From Yamadazyma tenuis (taxonomy: Eukaryota; Ascomycota; Pichiomycetes; Serinales; Debaryomycetaceae), in the NCBI RefSeq assembly GCF_029203305.1, contig NC_089461.1, positions 682,001-746,000 of the forward strand: a DNA stretch of 64,000 bases. The letters are read 5' to 3'. Made by a program: the position numbers and the translations under genes. A model generated the notes under the pieces. The model was not told where the DNA came from. It saw nothing but the letters and a program-made list of their open reading frames with translations, and did not search any database. This document shows positions 27,216-37,073 of the stretch, one piece after another. Position 1 is the first letter of the stretch; each line of letters opens with the position of its first letter.

Positions 27216-28496
27216 TCAGTTTGTTTCATCTTCTTTTAAAAGGCTGCCAAAAGTCTTGATACCATACTCAATTTCTGGTGGTGTTAAGAAACTGAAGCAC
27301 AAACGAACACTGTCTCCCAATCCTCGGTGGTTTTCAGCCACCTCGAAATTGGTTCCGGAAGCCAATATAATATTGTGTTCTTTGGCCAAAGTGCTAACTA
27401 CCTTCACCAAATTATACTTGGGGTCAAGCGTGACCCAAATGAAGTATCCCCCATCCCCTCCATAGAATTTTGTTGAAGGTGGAAGATATTTCTTAATGGA
27501 ATCCTTCAACACTTTGGATCTCTCTCTATAGTGAGAGATGAAATTGTTGATGATATCATCGATTGTCCCAGTAATCAACAACTCATGGATAACATAAGAA
27601 TTCAACTGTGATGGTGTTCCTCCAGACTTGGTGTTTCCTTCTTGTGAGAACTGAAAGGCTAGTTTGGGTGTTGCAGTTTCATGCCAGCCAAATCTCAATC
27701 CAGGGGAGATCAATTTAGACGTTGAAGCATTGGAGACAACATGACCCCATCCATCCGTGCATGTTTCTCTATCCAAGTGAACCAATCTTGGTAATGGAGA
27801 ATCATCTGTATAATTCAAGAGATCATACACATCGTCACAAATAATAAGCATATTGTGCCTCCGTGCCAACTCTATCATCTTCAATCTGGTCTTTAAAGAG
27901 TATGTCAAGCCTCCAGGATTTGAGTACGTAGGTACAATATAAATCACTGATCTATAAACTCGGTTATCATCTCTTCCAAGCGGATCAGGAAAGATTCCTC
28001 CCGTTTTGTCTTCACCGTTTTCCTTATCTATATTTTGCAACTGCATCTCGAGGGCTTCGATATCGATCTCGTACTCGGCTCCTGGGGTTTCGTTTATAGA
28101 GGCAATTCTCCCAGAAAATCCAGCGTCCACAAACGAATGGTTAATTAAAAAGTAACATGGAGATACAACGAAAACTTTCTTAGTATATTCTAGGTTGGTA
28201 GCCATCTTCAAAGCCATACCAATCCCAAAAGAAGCACCATTGGTGAGATTGAAACAGTCGGGGTCTGCTTCAGGTACATTGAACTTTCTTGCCATAAACT
28301 TACTGAGTTGTTGTCGAATGTCGAAATTTCCCGGATCAGTGCCATAGTTTAAAGGATGTTGGTTATCAGGGTCGGTGTCGTATTTATCGAAGTCCGTCTC
28401 AAGCAAAACCTTGCTGAAAGCGGCCTCGAGTTCTTTTCTTGGGTGTAGCGAGTTGGAGGCATACCCTTTGAAGAAGTTGATCACCCTGTTTGACAT
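27216..28496 (-). CDS. PLP-dependent aminotransferase, YER152C-like
   Basis: A fold-type I class I/II aminotransferase resembling S. cerevisiae YER152C, for which 2-aminoadipate transaminase activity has been reported. The frame begins at GTG upstream, but the first ATG (28494-28496) gives 426 aa, near the 443 of YER152C. Visible motifs are LNYGTDPGNFDIRQQLSKFM, LTNGASFGIGMALKM (cofactor phosphate region), IVPTYSNPGGLTYSLKTR, IICDDVYDLL (Asp binding the pyridine nitrogen), and the PLP lysine in STSKLISPGLRFGW. The C-terminus has YFIWVTLDP and VRLCFSFLTPPEI. Family is certain; exact substrate is inferred. Confidence 0.8.
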   Translation of the reverse strand: MSNRVINFFKGYASNSLHPRKELEAAFSKVLLETDFDKYDTDPDNQHPLNYGTDPGNFDIRQQLSKFMARKFNVPEADPDCFNLTNGASFGIGMALKMATNLEYTKKVFVVSPCYFLINHSFVDAGFSGRIASINETPGAEYEIDIEALEMQLQNIDKENGEDKTGGIFPDPLGRDDNRVYRSVIYIVPTYSNPGGLTYSLKTRLKMIELARRHNMLIICDDVYDLLNYTDDSPLPRLVHLDRETCTDGWGHVVSNASTSKLISPGLRFGWHETATPKLAFQFSQEGNTKSGGTPSQLNSYVIHELLITGTIDDIINNFISHYRERSKVLKDSIKKYLPPSTKFYGGDGGYFIWVTLDPKYNLVKVVSTLAKEHNIILASGTNFEVAENHRGLGDSVRLCFSFLTPPEIEYGIKTFGSLLKEDETN

Positions 28497-28805
28497 TGAT
28501 ATAGTTGTCTTAAGGAGAGTTCCACAGTTTTTGAATTGATAGTCTCGAGCGGAATTTCGCACCTAATAAGGAATAATTCCGGTACTCTATTGACCAAATT
28601 CTGAAGCTTTCAGACCATTCTAGAAACCTCCTACGAGATTTAAACGCATCTAACTACCCCCAGTCAATTCTAATCCTTGCATAACCCTATCTTTGTATCA
28701 CCAAGGGCGTTGAAAAGTCGTGGCTTTACCGTCCTCAATTTCTCTAGAGCTCTTGTTTGTTCGCACAGAAAAAATTCTCAACCAATAAAAGGCTGCTTAA
28801 ATACA
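28497..28805. other. Divergent promoter: aminotransferase / small membrane protein
   Basis: 309 bp shared by two divergent genes. A TCGCACAGAAAAAATT string at about 28761 lies some 40 bp before the plus-strand ATG, like the promoter element seen elsewhere in the window. No gene seen. Confidence 0.45.
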
Positions 28806-29147
28806 ATGGTAACGTTGAGTGGATTCATATTAAGTGGCGGATTAGGCTTGGTTGCCAGAAGATTACAACTCAGTATCATCGGTAGAGTCCCTACAGGTGG
28901 ATACAAACAAATCACCGGATACGCTGCCAGTGGTGCTATTTTCATGGGATCCTATTACTTCTTCAATGGAGTAGTAGACAATAATAGACAGTTATTGAAT
29001 AGAAGATTGGACGTTTTAAGAGAACAAAGAGCCAAGCAAGAATTGTTCAACGAGTTTACCCAAGCAGAAGATCACAGAATAACTGCCGATAAAAGACAAG
29101 GTAGATTTTTCTCATTGTTTGATAAATACGGGGCCAAGTATAAGTGA
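28806..29147 (+). CDS. Small single-pass membrane protein, probably mitochondrial (113 aa)
   Basis: The longer open frame starts at TTG (28677); the first ATG is 28806. The N-terminus has a hydrophobic Gly-rich stretch (LSGFILSGGLGLVA), then Arg-rich and amphipathic RRLQLSIIGRVPTGGYKQ, a probable membrane segment (YAASGAIFMGSYYFFNGVV), and a charged helical tail ending FSLFDKYGAKYK. This topology is typical of small inner-membrane accessory subunits. CUG-clade yeasts retain respiratory complex I, so a supernumerary complex I subunit is a reasonable guess, but I do not recognise a specific one. It is divergent from the aminotransferase. Confidence 0.68.
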   Translation: MVTLSGFILSGGLGLVARRLQLSIIGRVPTGGYKQITGYAASGAIFMGSYYFFNGVVDNNRQLLNRRLDVLREQRAKQELFNEFTQAEDHRITADKRQGRFFSLFDKYGAKYK

Positions 29148-29260
29148 AGAGGACTTTACCCAACATCAACCATTCACAGCCCTTCACCATTTGCATGACT
29201 TACTTATTAGAAAACTAGCAATAGTTCTACATATTTCTGCTTTACTAATATATACGAGTA

Positions 29261-30673
29261 TTAATCAATGATTTCAATAGCGTCGTTGTCTACGTCTTCT
29301 TCTTGTCCTTGTTGTAGAATTCCATCTTCGTCTCCTTGTTCATTTTGACTGTCTTCACCCTCTGAACCTTCGGCATTGCTATCGTACTCTTCGGCGACAT
29401 CTTCGTCATCGTCTTCCTCCTCTCCCCCCTGGTAATTACCATCTTCTTCCTCGTCTTCATCATCATCGGCAGCAGAAACTGCAGCAGTCACATCTGTGGC
29501 TTGGTCTGGGGCATCTCCCGGCTTCCCATCTGGCTTCAATGGTTGTTCTTTCAAGCTTTCATCGAAGGAGTTGTTGCTGATGTTTTGCATCTTCAAGAAT
29601 TCATCAATGGCTGTATAGTATAGCTGATCAATCATACTAAATTCCACAACATCTGGCTTATCTTTCTTGTCATTCTTGACCTCAAATCTCACGCTAAAGG
29701 TGTACTTAGTCACATCAGAGAACGAAAAGGACACAACATCGTTGAGCAGGAAAAGCATGATGGGTTTCTTGAAACCAAACCCAATATACGAAGGGTTAAA
29801 CTCGTTTTGGTTCACCATGATCAATGATCCGTCCTTAGATCCTTTGTACGCTTCTATCAAAAGCATGTCATTGACGTTGTTGGCTCTGTGGCTGATCACT
29901 ACACCAGTATCTTTGCTCATTCTCAATTTGTTTCTGTTGATGTCACAGGACGGAAGATAGTTAATCAAGTTGATGCCACAAAGTTTGAACTGTCTGGTTA
30001 AAAACTGAATGATGGCTTCATTAATGGGCTTTATACCTTCCAACTGGGTAGGCTCCAACATTTGACTTTCAGCAGTGGCAGGAATTTTTCCTGTTTTCAC
30101 CAAGTGCTTTTTGACCAAGTCCAAGTTGATTTGGCACACTATAGGATCGGTCTTGGTTGGATCTGGAATGGCTTCGTCGCTCAACCAAAAACATAAAGAG
30201 CCAATGTTTTTCTTAGACTCCACTGTTGACATCCCTAATATAGGTAATAGCACACAAAGCTTGATGGCCTTGTCCAACTGAATGTATGATAATTCTGGTT
30301 CAGATGTCGTTGGATTAACTATCAGTAATATTGGATTTGCTCCGTTCTCTGGTAACAAGTGCAAAAGAAGATTCATTTTCTTTCTCAATGGCGATTGAAA
30401 GGAGATTTGGGGCAACTCAAAGATGGTTTCTTCCTCTAAGATTTTTCTATTGACTTGGATGCTGTAATCTGAAAGCATTTTGATGGAAGACGTAGGTTCC
30501 AGGTCCGCTTTCGGGCTGATTTTTCTCTTTTTGTTTTCAAACTCCTCCGTGAGGTAAGTGTATAAGCTGTCCAATACACTGACATTGCTTGTATCTTGTT
30601 TGATGAGGGTAATGATGTTGGATTTAAGTTCCTGGGGTAATGAATCAACCCATCCCAACTTCGTTACTGACAT
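29261..30673 (-). CDS. RTT106: Histone H3-H4 chaperone Rtt106
   Basis: A nuclear chaperone that deposits newly made, H3K56-acetylated H3-H4 and silences histone genes. The N-terminal dimerisation region (to about 65) has WVDSLPQELKSNIITLI. The tandem PH domains (about 70-320) contain FQSPLRKKMNLLLHL, LCVLLPILGMSTVESKKNIGS (within 20-residue limits, the PH1 strands), YKGSKDGSLIMVNQNEFNPS and FLLNDVVSFSFSDVTKYTF. The tail from about 385 is strongly acidic (EDEEEDG, GEEEDDDEDVAEEYD), as in Rtt106. 470 aa compares with 455 in S. cerevisiae. It starts at the ATG at 30671-30673 and faces a 2-kb non-coding stretch. Confidence 0.88.
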   Translation of the reverse strand: MSVTKLGWVDSLPQELKSNIITLIKQDTSNVSVLDSLYTYLTEEFENKKRKISPKADLEPTSSIKMLSDYSIQVNRKILEEETIFELPQISFQSPLRKKMNLLLHLLPENGANPILLIVNPTTSEPELSYIQLDKAIKLCVLLPILGMSTVESKKNIGSLCFWLSDEAIPDPTKTDPIVCQINLDLVKKHLVKTGKIPATAESQMLEPTQLEGIKPINEAIIQFLTRQFKLCGINLINYLPSCDINRNKLRMSKDTGVVISHRANNVNDMLLIEAYKGSKDGSLIMVNQNEFNPSYIGFGFKKPIMLFLLNDVVSFSFSDVTKYTFSVRFEVKNDKKDKPDVVEFSMIDQLYYTAIDEFLKMQNISNNSFDESLKEQPLKPDGKPGDAPDQATDVTAAVSAADDDEDEEEDGNYQGGEEEDDDEDVAEEYDSNAEGSEGEDSQNEQGDEDGILQQGQEEDVDNDAIEIID

Positions 30674-31147
30674 GTTTGAGTGGATAAAAATCTGAGACGC
30701 GCATTAAAATTAGCAGACAGACCAAAGGATGCTGATGTTTCTGTTGGTGACAAAGGGACTACAACCACAGCATTGATATGTAGTTGCTCGTTGTATTCAT
30801 CATATAACAGACACCCCAGACAGAGGACTCCAGTTTCTAGTCTCTCAACTCCTCTGTTCCTAAGCTTCTGTATGTTAGCTTGGGAGACTAACAGGTTCCG
30901 GGACCGTACTAGCCAATCCAGTGAAAAATATATAATATGGTAGAATCTTTGGCATGGCAGTACGAAAAATGGAGGGCACTACGCAAGCTAAGCTGCTTGA
31001 GATCAAGGAATGGTGTCTAGTAAACAGGGCCTTAGTCTCCATTTGTTTCCAAAAAGAGACCAGGTTTATGCTGAGATTAGGCCGAGATATGGAACACTGG
31101 GAACACTGTACGGTGGTTCTAGTTCTGGTCTCTGGGCCATCCAGGAA

Positions 31148-31200
31148 GTGTGGGTTTGACTACTACCGGTGTGTGGGTTTGACTACTACCTGTGTGTGGG
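31148..31200 (+). repeat. Short direct repeat, 23-bp period
   Basis: GTGTGGGTTTGACTACTACC occurs at 31148-31167 and again at 31171-31190, with a third partial copy (gtgtggg) at 31194-31200. Copies are identical over 20 bp. Confidence 0.85.
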
Positions 31201-32612
31201 CGTATGGTGTCATTCCCTACGTTCGTAAATGAAAATTCACTACGTGTTATCCGATAGCACCGACTGTCCTCAACAACAGAGCTTCTGATTGGCAGCCACT
31301 AGAATGCATGTTTATCGGGGTATCTTTTAGTTTAGGGGCTCTACGATAGCTAAAAGCCTCTCCTCATTTGGGCTATTGTCGCATGGTTTGGGCGACGTTG
31401 CGAGCCAGCGGAAACCATAACTTTTCTCGAGATATCTCCGGCGAAGAATGGCAACAAAGGACGGGAAAAGAGTGGTAAACAGTTTAAACGTTGGACGGAT
31501 GAGCAAGCACAAGTATAAATAACTCACTCTACCAGATAGCACCCAGACCAAGAAAATCCCCCCTTGTGAATAAAGGTGCTAAAAATAACATTCACTCCTT
31601 TGTTTCACGCCTATAAAATACTACTAGAAATCTCATCGGCTGCAACTGCTCGCCTTCATCCAAAACATGCTCCGTCATAACTTGCGGCAAGCCCTTGCCG
31701 ATTAGGCGCTCGATTGGTTGAAACACAATCAGTTGTGGCACTTCCTATTAGTGCAGGTACGAACAATGGAGCGACTATTGAAAATTTCTATTGGGTTACC
31801 CTCCTCATTTCCACTTTGAGCTGCTCATCTCATTCTTTTCACACTCCTATCAATTTCTCACCCAGGCACATGTCTATTCCTTGGCATGGCGTGAGTAGTA
31901 TTTCGTAAGTTAATCCCAGGGGAAACCTGGCACAAACCGGTCCGACCTCAGTGGACCCATTTTTTATCAAATACCCACCCATTCACACTAGCGAAATTTC
32001 AGCTTCAAGCACCTACCTACAACCACCTTGACTCATACACCGCTCCCCTGGCGGCTAGATAGAATGGTCCCTTTACTACCGGGGTTTACTATTGAAGGTT
32101 GCAGATAAGCCGCAACATACCAGATATTTCCTGTAGATGGTGCCAGAAACCTGAAAATGCCGTCAGCCCCGTAGTCTATATTTAGATGATTAATTAGCAG
32201 TACCCCCGAAAGACCGGCACCCTGAATAAGGCTCCAAAAGAAATATCTCCTTATCATCCGCCCTCACAATATACCTTGTAGATAAACTGTCTACTTTCAT
32301 TACTCGTCAATGTCGACAATATCATTAGTGTAATCATAACAAGTGGTAATTATCCTAAAATAAACAAATGACAAACACCGGCTGGCCGCACTAACCGGAG
32401 GAGGTTTTCGTAAGCAACAGATGGCTCGTTGACGGACAGGGCCGCCTGGGTTTAGGGGCCTCACGCAGTACTCCTGTGTGGGTATCCCTCCTGTATAGAT
32501 ACTAAAGGGAATAATTGCTAATTTCAGTTAACAACTTACCGCATTTAGTGGTTACCATGCAGGCCCAGCGGCAAGCTTCTTTGCCCATCAGATTAGTGGC
32601 GCCCCCGAAAAC

Positions 32613-32620
32613 TATAAAAG
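32613..32620 (+). promoter_or_regulatory. TATA box of the cell-wall protein gene
   Basis: TATAAAAG lies about 78 bp before the ATG at 32691 and is followed by CT-rich leader sequence (tttcctttttttcttcttt), the arrangement seen at strongly expressed yeast genes. Confidence 0.6.
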
Positions 32621-32690
32621 CTTAGGTTTTCCCTCCTCAAAAATTTTCCTTTTTTTCTTCTTTACCTAAAGAAATCTTTTTACATTCGCT

Positions 32691-33017
32691 ATGCAATTCA
32701 AGACCGTCGTTGGTGCCGCCGCTTTGGCCACTTTAGCTTCCGCCAGTAACGTTACCGTTACCACTGACATTGTTGTCACTGACTTCACTACTTACTGCCC
32801 AGCTTCTACTGAGTTTGTTGTCAACAACGCCACTATCACTGTGACTGAGGCCACTACTATCACCATCTCTGGTGCTTGTACCATCCCAACCACCTACGTT
32901 ACCTCCGCTCCAGCTTCTTCTACCGTTGCTCCAGCTGTTGAAACAGCTACCGGTGCCGCTAACAAGGTTGTCGTTGGTGCTGCTGCTGGTTTGGCCGCTG
33001 TTGCTGCTTTGTTGTAA
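32691..33017 (+). CDS. Small GPI-anchored cell-wall protein, Spi1/Sed1 type
   Basis: 108 aa. The signal peptide is MQFKTVVGAAALATLASAS, cleaved near residue 19. The mature core contains VVTDFTTYCPASTEFVVNN and ITVTEATTITISGACTIP, closely resembling the FTTYCPEPTTF...TVTEPTTLTIT repeat of Sed1 and Spi1, with two Cys. The C-terminus has a Gly/Ala-rich omega region (TGAANK) followed by a hydrophobic tail (VVVGAAAGLAAVAALL), a GPI-addition signal. Short size resembles Ccw12/Pga59-type wall proteins. Codon use is highly biased (almost only GCT/GCC, ACC/ACT, TTG; no CTG), and a TATA box plus CT-rich leader precede it, indicating high expression. The exact orthologue is unclear. Confidence 0.85.
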   Translation: MQFKTVVGAAALATLASASNVTVTTDIVVTDFTTYCPASTEFVVNNATITVTEATTITISGACTIPTTYVTSAPASSTVAPAVETATGAANKVVVGAAAGLAAVAALL

Positions 33018-33575
33018 GTTAGCATTATAGAATGTTTTTAATTTATAATATTGTAATAGTATAGGTAATATACCACTTCAACAAATAATTGTAATAGTAA
33101 CTTTGTTTCTATGTAGTAGGTGGGGCATTTGAGGTTTTAGAGATAAAGGTTAGGAGTTAAAAACATCTGTCAAGAATGGGAAAATAATCTCATACCAGTA
33201 CAATTTTACAAAAATATTAGTCAAAATAGGGGGGTTTACTGTTGTTTTCGTTTTTTAACTCTTTTTTGGTTTTCGTCAAAAAATGGTGTGGCACACACCG
33301 CCTGCTGGCTCATTAACAGGGCATTTACTTAGAATAATAGCAGTGGGTTAGATAATTAAATGCCATGGGTATACTGATAATGTTGTATGGAGTGTGGGCT
33401 TTCTAATGATGTAGATTGAAGGTTTTTATCATTGATATTCGTAGACTTAAATGGTTAATATAGTCTTATGCTGGTTAATTTGAAAAATTGTCCTACAAGA
33501 AAAAACAAATTTGGCAGAAATTACTAGAGTTTTAAAGCTTTTCAATACTTGAACTATTATCATTATTGTACATAT
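33018..33575. other. Convergent 3' intergenic region, no gene seen
   Basis: 558 bp of AT-rich sequence between two converging stop codons. It contains T-tracts (ttttttaactctttttt near 33253) and repeated TATAAT/TAATAGT strings suited to 3'-end formation. Confidence 0.45.
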
Positions 33576-35816
33576 TTACAACTTTTGATAGAATAACAAG
33601 TATGCGTTCTTGGTATCGTCATCATTACTTAAGACATCGTCCTCATCAATGTTGTTGATCGAGGTGTCATCTATCCTTATCCACCTACTTGAATCTGATA
33701 CCGTCATTGGTCTCAATACATCACAAGTGTAATGACCTCCTTCTGCTATTATCCCGTGATGGTACACCACTCCTGTCAATTTGTAGTCTCTGTTGACACT
33801 CTTTCTCCAGTTGGAAAACAACTCGAGAGGAATGCTAAGCTTGTGAGTGTACTCAATCTTCTTCCTTAACTTTTCAATGTTTCCGTTGTTTACGTTTTCA
33901 AAACTGAATCTCTTCAAATGAATGACTAGCACATCCGGTAAGCTGTCTATGAAAGTTTGCTTTTTGGCAAGAACCTCTTTATTATCGTTCAACTTGAAGG
34001 GGATTTGTTCCGGTTCATTTAGTTGCTTGAATGCATCTTCGATATTATTAATTTGATCGGCTTTTATGTCAAGTTGGATGCATTGGAAAGGATCCAAAGT
34101 GATGCTTTGGTCCTTTTTGTTTGGAATTTGTAACACACTTCTGAACTGGCCTCCAAAAATGGTTTTTATTGGTGATGGTTCAATTTCAACCGTTCTCTTG
34201 GAACTGACTTTTTTATGACCTCCCCCGATTTCATTCCATCCTTCATTGTCATCATCATCGTTAGAATTGTCATTATCATTACCACCATTGCTTGAGTTAT
34301 TCAACTTCTTAATGATTTTGATGGCATTTTTGATTTGTAATTTCGTCTCATTGTCTGCAACTGTTTCCAATAATAAGCTAATTTGCTCATTATTAACTTC
34401 CCTGATAGAATGAACCAACTCTTCATGTAATCCGTCCAACAAATATCCGAGAAATTCTTCGGCATCTTCTTGTTGTCCCCATTTCAAATGTTGAAACTTG
34501 CGGTGGCCACTTAATTTCATGTAGAAGCCTTCGGGAGATAAAGACTTGGTACCGGACGTACTAAAGTCCCTGAAAATAGAAATGATGGCATCGATTAATG
34601 GGGTTTTGGACTCATTCAATGAGCCAGTAGACTTCTGCTCGAGGATTCGGAAGAGCTTATTGAATGGCTCACAGTAGATAAGTACCTGAAGGATACTGTT
34701 CATGTAACAAATGTTCCCACTGTTTGTCAAACCTCTTGAATAAATATGGAAATAGTCACTTGAATCTGAATCTTCCAAGAGGTTGAACATACACTTGAGA
34801 CTCAATAAGCCAACAGAATCAATTTCTTGGGTGGCTTTGGTAACAGGTACCAAGGGTACCATTTCAGTAGCAGCATCCTTTTGTTGAGATACTTGTGGAG
34901 TTTTAGATTTAGGCTTCTTAGACGAAACAGAAACAATGGAGGCCCAGTCTTTCTTTATGCTATGGTACTTTTCATCACCTTCCTCTTTTTTGTTGTAGTC
35001 GATGATACTAGTGCTTGGCTTGCTTATTATAAGATCTTTTACTTGAAGGATTGATTTAGCCTTGAAAGATTCTCTTCTTTTTACCAAAAATTGTCTGTCT
35101 TGATGGAATTCACTCGAGCTGGTATTTATGTACAATGGTAAGTGTCTTAGTATCTCCGGTTGTTCTGGCTCTTCGGTTTCCGAAGTAACTGGCTCCGAAG
35201 ACTCCACAGACGTCTCTTTATCTGATACCGCCGTTACGGGTCTGGGGAGTTCTTCTTCCTTTTGCTCTTCCTCCACAATTGGGTCAGTAGCGTCAGTAGA
35301 AGCGGGTGAGGTCTCACTACTCTTTGTGGTGAATGACCTTGGGGTGGCCGATTGGCTCTTGTTGTAGGGTTTCCGTTTGTTTCTGACATTAGCGTCAGGA
35401 GGCATATTCATCATGTTGGGCATTTGCCCGTACATAGGACTAGTAGGCATGTACTTATAGGAAGTAGGAGGCACAAACGGCATGGCGGCATACGGGTTAT
35501 ACTCATACTGAGGATATACCATATATGGGTTATAGGCAGCGGTATAACCGCCATAGATATCCCCGTTCATTGAGGGAGGAGCACCATTGAATTGCGAATT
35601 GACAAGATTCATGTTGACATTCATCATATTCATTCCCATAGGGTTCATGGGAGTCATACCCATTGGTGGGTTCATGGGGCCTGGTGGCTGCATATAACTA
35701 TTGGCAGCACCCGGGTGAACATAGTTCTTTGGAGAGAAAATGGCAGCATCTTTACGAAACTTGCTGGGGCCGGTACCATTTGAAGTACTGGAGGTGTTGG
35801 ATTTTGTGGCGGACAT
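33576..35816 (-). CDS. UBP3: Ubiquitin-specific protease Ubp3
   Basis: A deubiquitinase that works with Bre5 in COPII/COPI trafficking, ribophagy and stress. The frame opens at TTG; the first ATG (35814-35816) gives 746 aa, shorter than the 912 of S. cerevisiae. The N-terminal 200 residues are Pro/Met/Asn-rich (PPGPMNPPMGMTPMNP). VVSVSS- and Lys-rich stretches follow. The USP domain begins near residue 360 with the Cys box GLTNSGNICYMNS (Cys370) and QQEDAEEFLGYLLDGLHEEL. An acidic Asn/Asp insertion sits at about 525. The His box is YHHGIIAEGGHYTCD (His695), and it ends WIRIDDTSIN...AYLLFYQK. Order and insert fit Ubp3/USP10. Confidence 0.85.
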   Translation of the reverse strand: MSATKSNTSSTSNGTGPSKFRKDAAIFSPKNYVHPGAANSYMQPPGPMNPPMGMTPMNPMGMNMMNVNMNLVNSQFNGAPPSMNGDIYGGYTAAYNPYMVYPQYEYNPYAAMPFVPPTSYKYMPTSPMYGQMPNMMNMPPDANVRNKRKPYNKSQSATPRSFTTKSSETSPASTDATDPIVEEEQKEEELPRPVTAVSDKETSVESSEPVTSETEEPEQPEILRHLPLYINTSSSEFHQDRQFLVKRRESFKAKSILQVKDLIISKPSTSIIDYNKKEEGDEKYHSIKKDWASIVSVSSKKPKSKTPQVSQQKDAATEMVPLVPVTKATQEIDSVGLLSLKCMFNLLEDSDSSDYFHIYSRGLTNSGNICYMNSILQVLIYCEPFNKLFRILEQKSTGSLNESKTPLIDAIISIFRDFSTSGTKSLSPEGFYMKLSGHRKFQHLKWGQQEDAEEFLGYLLDGLHEELVHSIREVNNEQISLLLETVADNETKLQIKNAIKIIKKLNNSSNGGNDNDNSNDDDDNEGWNEIGGGHKKVSSKRTVEIEPSPIKTIFGGQFRSVLQIPNKKDQSITLDPFQCIQLDIKADQINNIEDAFKQLNEPEQIPFKLNDNKEVLAKKQTFIDSLPDVLVIHLKRFSFENVNNGNIEKLRKKIEYTHKLSIPLELFSNWRKSVNRDYKLTGVVYHHGIIAEGGHYTCDVLRPMTVSDSSRWIRIDDTSINNIDEDDVLSNDDDTKNAYLLFYQKL

Positions 35817-36182
35817 GAAGAGATTCACACGATAATGAACATGAAATAAATCGAACAAATGACAAGGTTATAATAAATTAAGTAAGGATTCGGGGTGACT
35901 TTATATCAACAGCAAGAACCACACCGGATGGATTATTTGAAGTGCAAAACAAGGGGTTATGAATGACGAATGGGTGGCAAGTCTCCGGAGGGGGAATATA
36001 TATCCAATGCTTACAAGGTCTGGAGGATATGCAAAAAAAAATCCGTCTGTTTATCTGTCTTAAAAGACACTGATCTATTACAGTTGGATTTCTATCTTTG
36101 AGAATTGTTCCCTATGAGTGGTTCTGAAAAATTTTCAACTACGGAAAACAATTTGACGGGGTCGTGCGAGACTCACGGTGTC
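35817..36182. other. Intergenic region: UBP3 promoter, no gene seen
   Basis: 366 bp. It contains GGTGGCAAG at about 35973, one base from the Rpn4 PACE element GGTGGCAAA, which would suit a proteasome-pathway gene such as UBP3. The match is imperfect. A run of A residues lies near 36030. Confidence 0.35.
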
Positions 36183-37073
36183 TTAATCTATGATACTACT
36201 AAAGTTTGCAAGCAGCACCTGTTTGCAGAGATTGGCATTGGGATTGACTCGTATGATGAGAGCAGCAAGAATATGAGGACAAATGGCCGGAGGATCGAGC
36301 AGGTCAAAATTTATCCCTTGAAATACCTCGTGTGTTTCGGTGGTCTGCTGGTAAGTGAATTTTGGCTGCGACTGAGAAAGCCAGTCCTTGGTGTAGCATG
36401 ACTGAAGTTTGTCACACGAGCAGTACCAATTGGGCAAATCAACATAGAAACGGGTCGTTTGAGCCTTGGGATTGGCTTTCAATTTTTCCACTGCATCTTT
36501 TTTTTCCTCTGTGATTTGTGGGGCAACTGGGGTATCTAAGAGCCGGCTGGAACTGAATTTAAGGCCGAGCTCACCTAAAAGATCTGTTATTTCAAGCTCA
36601 ATTACCTTTGAAATAAGCTCAATTCGAGCATGCTTCGAGAGACTGCTGTTGAGTTTAGGCCCTTTAGTTTCGTATACGACAACCATACTTTGGGGGTTGC
36701 CAAATTCCTCATTATCTAAGTGGGTTGGTTGGTGAGCAGTGTAAAAATGGATATTTTCCCGATTAGACAATATTTCCATGGCATCGGTGAAGATGTCTCC
36801 AAAGACAAGTGAAAGTGTCAAGCTCCTATCTTCGTCGATGCGCGTAGTTTGTTGGGGATTGGGGATTGTCCCTGAAGACTGTAGGGAGGTGAGATCTTCT
36901 TTGATGGTTTGAAGTTGCGCTTTGGTAGACAGAAACTCATCATTGAGTACTTGAAGTTGGTTATCGATGTAGCTGAGAACACTGTCCGCAAGAGGTGTTG
37001 GCACATACAAGTGAGTAATCAAGTCAGGCAATAGTCTAAGAAAGCCATTTCCGTCATTGAAAAGTTGTTCCAT
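36183..37073 (-). CDS. SHU2: SWIM zinc-finger protein, Shu2/Sws1-like
   Basis: 296 aa, longer than the 223 of S. cerevisiae Shu2. The C-terminal SWIM finger has the CxC...CxH pattern: WYCSC near residue 218 and ICPHILAALII near 264, spaced by about 40 residues, with YVDLPNWYCSC before it. The N-terminal 75 residues contain a predicted coiled coil (LNDEFLSTKAQLQTIKEDLTS). SWIM proteins of this size in fungi are the Shu2/Sws1 family, part of the Shu complex that promotes Rad51 filament assembly and error-free bypass of replication damage. Shu2 diverges fast, so the assignment rests on the zinc motif and size. No second Shu subunit lies nearby. Confidence 0.6.
   Translation of the reverse strand: MEQLFNDGNGFLRLLPDLITHLYVPTPLADSVLSYIDNQLQVLNDEFLSTKAQLQTIKEDLTSLQSSGTIPNPQQTTRIDEDRSLTLSLVFGDIFTDAMEILSNRENIHFYTAHQPTHLDNEEFGNPQSMVVVYETKGPKLNSSLSKHARIELISKVIELEITDLLGELGLKFSSSRLLDTPVAPQITEEKKDAVEKLKANPKAQTTRFYVDLPNWYCSCDKLQSCYTKDWLSQSQPKFTYQQTTETHEVFQGINFDLLDPPAICPHILAALIIRVNPNANLCKQVLLANFSSIID

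Larger units (their letters stand above)
30674..32690. other. 2-kb intergenic region between RTT106 and the cell-wall protein gene
   Basis: The second largest gap. It holds a 23-bp-period repeat (31148-31200), several CCCCT/AGGGG stress-element-like strings (for example near 32452), and a TATA box close to the downstream gene. A 92-codon plus ORF with an ATG at 30954 ends inside the repeat, has no recognisable domain and is not annotated. No RNA gene was recognised. Confidence 0.5.

Noticed and set aside
30954..31232. 92-codon plus-strand ORF with an ATG start in the RTT106 gap
   Set aside because: It has no domain, poor codon composition and ends inside a short direct repeat. It looks like chance in a 2-kb spacer.
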